A stretch of 64,000 nt of DNA from Caballeronia sp. dw_19 (GTDB lineage: Bacteria; Pseudomonadota; Gammaproteobacteria; Burkholderiales; Burkholderiaceae): positions 186,001 through 250,000 of the forward strand of contig NZ_JAAVUQ010000009.1 of assembly GCF_018449515.1 (NCBI RefSeq), in the 5' to 3' direction. Both the position numbers and the translations under genes were made by a program. Positions 62,441 to 64,000 of this stretch are shown here, piece by piece (within the stretch, counting starts at the first letter, position 1; every line of letters begins with the position of its first letter). The notes under the pieces were generated by a model. It saw only the letters and a list, made by a program, of their open reading frames with translations. It did not search any database and was not told the origin of the DNA.

Positions 62441-62795
62441 TCGCTTCAGCTTCAATGCGCGCAGGTGCTTGAGTACCACGGACCGCATGATCGCGTGCCG
62501 CCCAGGGTATGTCAAAACGTGTAGCCGCTGGGAATTTGACGGCATCGCAGACCGGTCCCTTGTACTCAATGTTCTATCTCATGGGGGTAGTCGTACTCTT
62601 GACGGAGCAGGGCGGATGGGCTTGCTAGCCCGGTTCAGGATCGACCGGGCATATCGCTGGCTTCGATTTGAAAACAGTTGTTCAGTAACCCTACCTATTT
62701 AGCGTGACGCGGAGATGGGTTTGTTTGTCGAAAAAGATCGGATCATGTTTCGTTTGGCTGTGACCATGATGCCGGTTCCCCTCCTGTCGAAAACA
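62441..62795. other. Intergenic region upstream of the UvrA-family gene
   Basis: About 355 bp. A small hairpin GGGCT-TGCT-AGCCC lies at 62618-62631. Nothing else stands out before the LexA box. Confidence 0.4.
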
Positions 62796-62811
62796 CTGTA
62801 TGGGTGTACAG
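62796..62811 (+). promoter_or_regulatory. LexA (SOS) box upstream of the UvrA-family gene
   Basis: CTGTATGGGTGTACAG fits CTGT-N8-ACAG, and the symmetry continues outward (ACACTGTA with TACAGTGT). It lies 121 bp upstream of the start codon of a DNA-repair gene, so SOS control is likely. Confidence 0.85.
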
Positions 62812-62931
62812 TGTCGACTTCATCGGCCGTTATCTCGCTAATGCGTGTGGAGCGATGGCTTCCCAACGCGAGCCACGCTTCGCCCAGGCGCACTGGCGGA
62901 CGATCTAACTCATTGAACCGGTTAGGAAAAA

Positions 62932-64000
62932 TTGGCATCCAACAACGCAATCCGCATTCGCGGCGCTCGCCAGCACAATCTCAAGAACATCGATCTGGAC
63001 CTTTACACGGGTCAGATGACCGTGGTGACCGGTCCTTCGGGCTCGGGCAAATCGAGCCTCGTGTTCGATACGCTCTACGCCGAAGGCCAGCGTCGCTACG
63101 TCGAGACGTTCAGCGCGTATGCCCGGCAATTCCTCGACCGCATGGACCGTCCGCAGGTGGATCGCGTGGACGGCGTGCCGCCGGCAATTGCCATCGACCA
63201 GACCAATCCGGTGCGCAGTTCGCGCTCGACCGTCGGTACGATGACCGAGCTGAACGATCACCTGAAACTGTTCTACGCACGCGCCGCCGAGCTCTTCGAT
63301 AAAAAGACCTCGCATCAGGTCCGGCACGACACGCCGGAGACCATCTACGTCGAATTGCTTGAACGCACGAAGGCGAGTGATCCGCGGATCGCGATCACGT
63401 TCCCGGTGGAACTGCCTGAGTCCGCCAGCGACGACGAAGTCGCACAGTGGCTTTCCGCCAGCGGCTACACGCGCGTGCAGGCAAAGCGGCATGTGGACGG
63501 CCGGCAAATGCTCGACGTGGTCGCAGACCGGTTCCGCTTGCAGAAGACGGAGCGGTCGCGGGCGCTGGAGGCTATCGAAGGTGCGTTGCTGCGTGGCACG
63601 GGGCGCGTGAATGTCTACGTGCTGCCGGAGCCGGGCGCGGACGACGCAGACAAGCCCGTGGAGGTGCCAACCTGGCGCTTCTCCACTGGCCTGCACAGCC
63701 CGGAAAGCGACATCCGCTACGCCGATCCGCAACCCGCGTTGTTCTCGTTCAACTCGGCGTATGGCGCGTGTGAAACGTGTCGCGGCTTCGGCCGGGTGAT
63801 CGGCGTTGATCTCGGCCTCGTGATTCCCGATGAACGCAAGACCTTGCGCGGCGGCGCGGTCAAGACGCTGCAAACGCCCGCATGGAAAGAGAATCAGGAC
63901 GACCTGCTGCGCTATGGCGCGAAAGCGGGTATTCGCCTTGGTGTGCCCTGGAGCGAACTCACGCAAAAGGAGCGCGACTGGGTAATCAACGGTTCGCCCG
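62932..64000 (+). CDS. UvrA-family excinuclease subunit, divergent paralogue (3' partial)
   Basis: The frame is open to the window end (356 codons seen). Start is a TTG at 62932, with AGGA just upstream and the family N-terminus following directly ([18 protein letters not shown]). Walker [21 protein letters not shown], then [19 protein letters not shown] and [28 protein letters not shown]. These differ in the same way from housekeeping UvrA (usual [35 protein letters not shown]). The zinc-type CETCRGFGR is present. I recall very long UvrA-like proteins of this sequence type in Burkholderia; the length here cannot be seen. Likely DNA-damage inducible through the LexA box. Confidence 0.9.
   Translation, partial: MASNNAIRIRGARQHNLKNIDLDLYTGQMTVVTGPSGSGKSSLVFDTLYAEGQRRYVETFSAYARQFLDRMDRPQVDRVDGVPPAIAIDQTNPVRSSRSTVGTMTELNDHLKLFYARAAELFDKKTSHQVRHDTPETIYVELLERTKASDPRIAITFPVELPESASDDEVAQWLSASGYTRVQAKRHVDGRQMLDVVADRFRLQKTERSRALEAIEGALLRGTGRVNVYVLPEPGADDADKPVEVPTWRFSTGLHSPESDIRYADPQPALFSFNSAYGACETCRGFGRVIGVDLGLVIPDERKTLRGGAVKTLQTPAWKENQDDLLRYGAKAGIRLGVPWSELTQKERDWVINGSP

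Noticed and set aside
62905..63966. 353-codon minus-strand frame at the window end
   Set aside because: Antisense to the UvrA-family gene, whose P-loop and family motifs are unmistakable. The antisense product has no recognised domain.
1..64000. CRISPR arrays, tRNA or rRNA genes, insertion sequences, phage genes
   Set aside because: None found by eye; no spaced repeats, no cloverleaf-type sequence, no transposase or integrase motifs.

Overview
The window reads as chromosomal DNA of a GC-rich betaproteobacterium of the Burkholderia group (Paraburkholderia or Caballeronia type). The reasons are strong third-position GC in every gene, the mix of GlxA-, LysR-, GntR- and MarR-type regulators with many ABC and MFS transporters, and protein sequences that resemble that family throughout. 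No rRNA, tRNA, CRISPR array, transposase or phage gene was seen. The first gene (a sensor kinase) and the last (a UvrA-family gene) run off the window ends.

Region 1 (1-11.1 kb) is a redox / low-oxygen stress island. It holds a CheR-PAS-kinase-REC-REC-LuxR protein, a Crp/Fnr-family regulator without Fe-S cysteines, a PAS histidine kinase, a universal stress protein, a cytochrome c, an Hsp20-tail mini-ORF, a BON-domain protein, an aminoglycoside-phosphotransferase-like/ATPase fusion and three small unknown proteins. Two of the unknowns form one family. Five TTGAT-N4-ATCAA-type boxes precede five transcripts, including the regulator's own, at the distance expected for class II Fnr activation. 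The layout recalls the low-oxygen-activated (lxa) loci of Burkholderia.

Region 2 (11.2-23.1 kb) holds a stand-alone NMT1/SsuA-type binding protein, a possible DUF2325-like fragment, a four-gene ABC operon (binding protein, ATPase, permease, second binding protein), a small membrane protein, a MarR regulator with a perfect operator palindrome and its DHA2 efflux pump, and a large membrane GGDEF-EAL protein.

Region 3 (23.5-35.9 kb) is a catabolic cluster in two transcripts. The first has a Rieske ferredoxin, a CUT2 sugar ABC transporter and an FGGY kinase. The second has a membrane di-iron desaturase/hydroxylase, a ferredoxin reductase, a class III (formaldehyde-dehydrogenase-like) ADH, an alpha/beta hydrolase and a LysR regulator. 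Matching T-N11-A boxes sit at the same distance from a -10-like hexamer before both transcripts, which argues for one regulon. My inference is uptake, oxidative demethylation or hydroxylation, and phosphorylation of a sugar-like compound.

Region 4 (36-41.4 kb) is a sugar-acid or hydroxy-acid type cluster: an MFS transporter, divergent from an FAD oxidoreductase, an IlvD/Edd dehydratase and a GntR regulator, with TGTCA half-sites in the divergent promoter.

Region 5 (41.7-54.1 kb) is a long tightly packed operon: an Opu-type quaternary-amine ABC transporter, a nitrilase-family amidase, a GbcA-like Rieske oxygenase and its GbcB-like reductase, an MmgE/PrpD protein and an HcnB/HcnC-like amine dehydrogenase pair. 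A convergent GlxA/AraC regulator follows. It looks like a betaine or N-alkyl amino acid degradation pathway.

Region 6 (54.2-64 kb) is mixed: a remnant of an M20 carbamoylase, a flavin aromatic hydroxylase, an epoxide-hydrolase-like protein, an MFS pump with a 32-bp palindrome upstream, two SDRs, a YciH/SUI1 protein, and a divergent-type UvrA paralogue behind a LexA (SOS) box.
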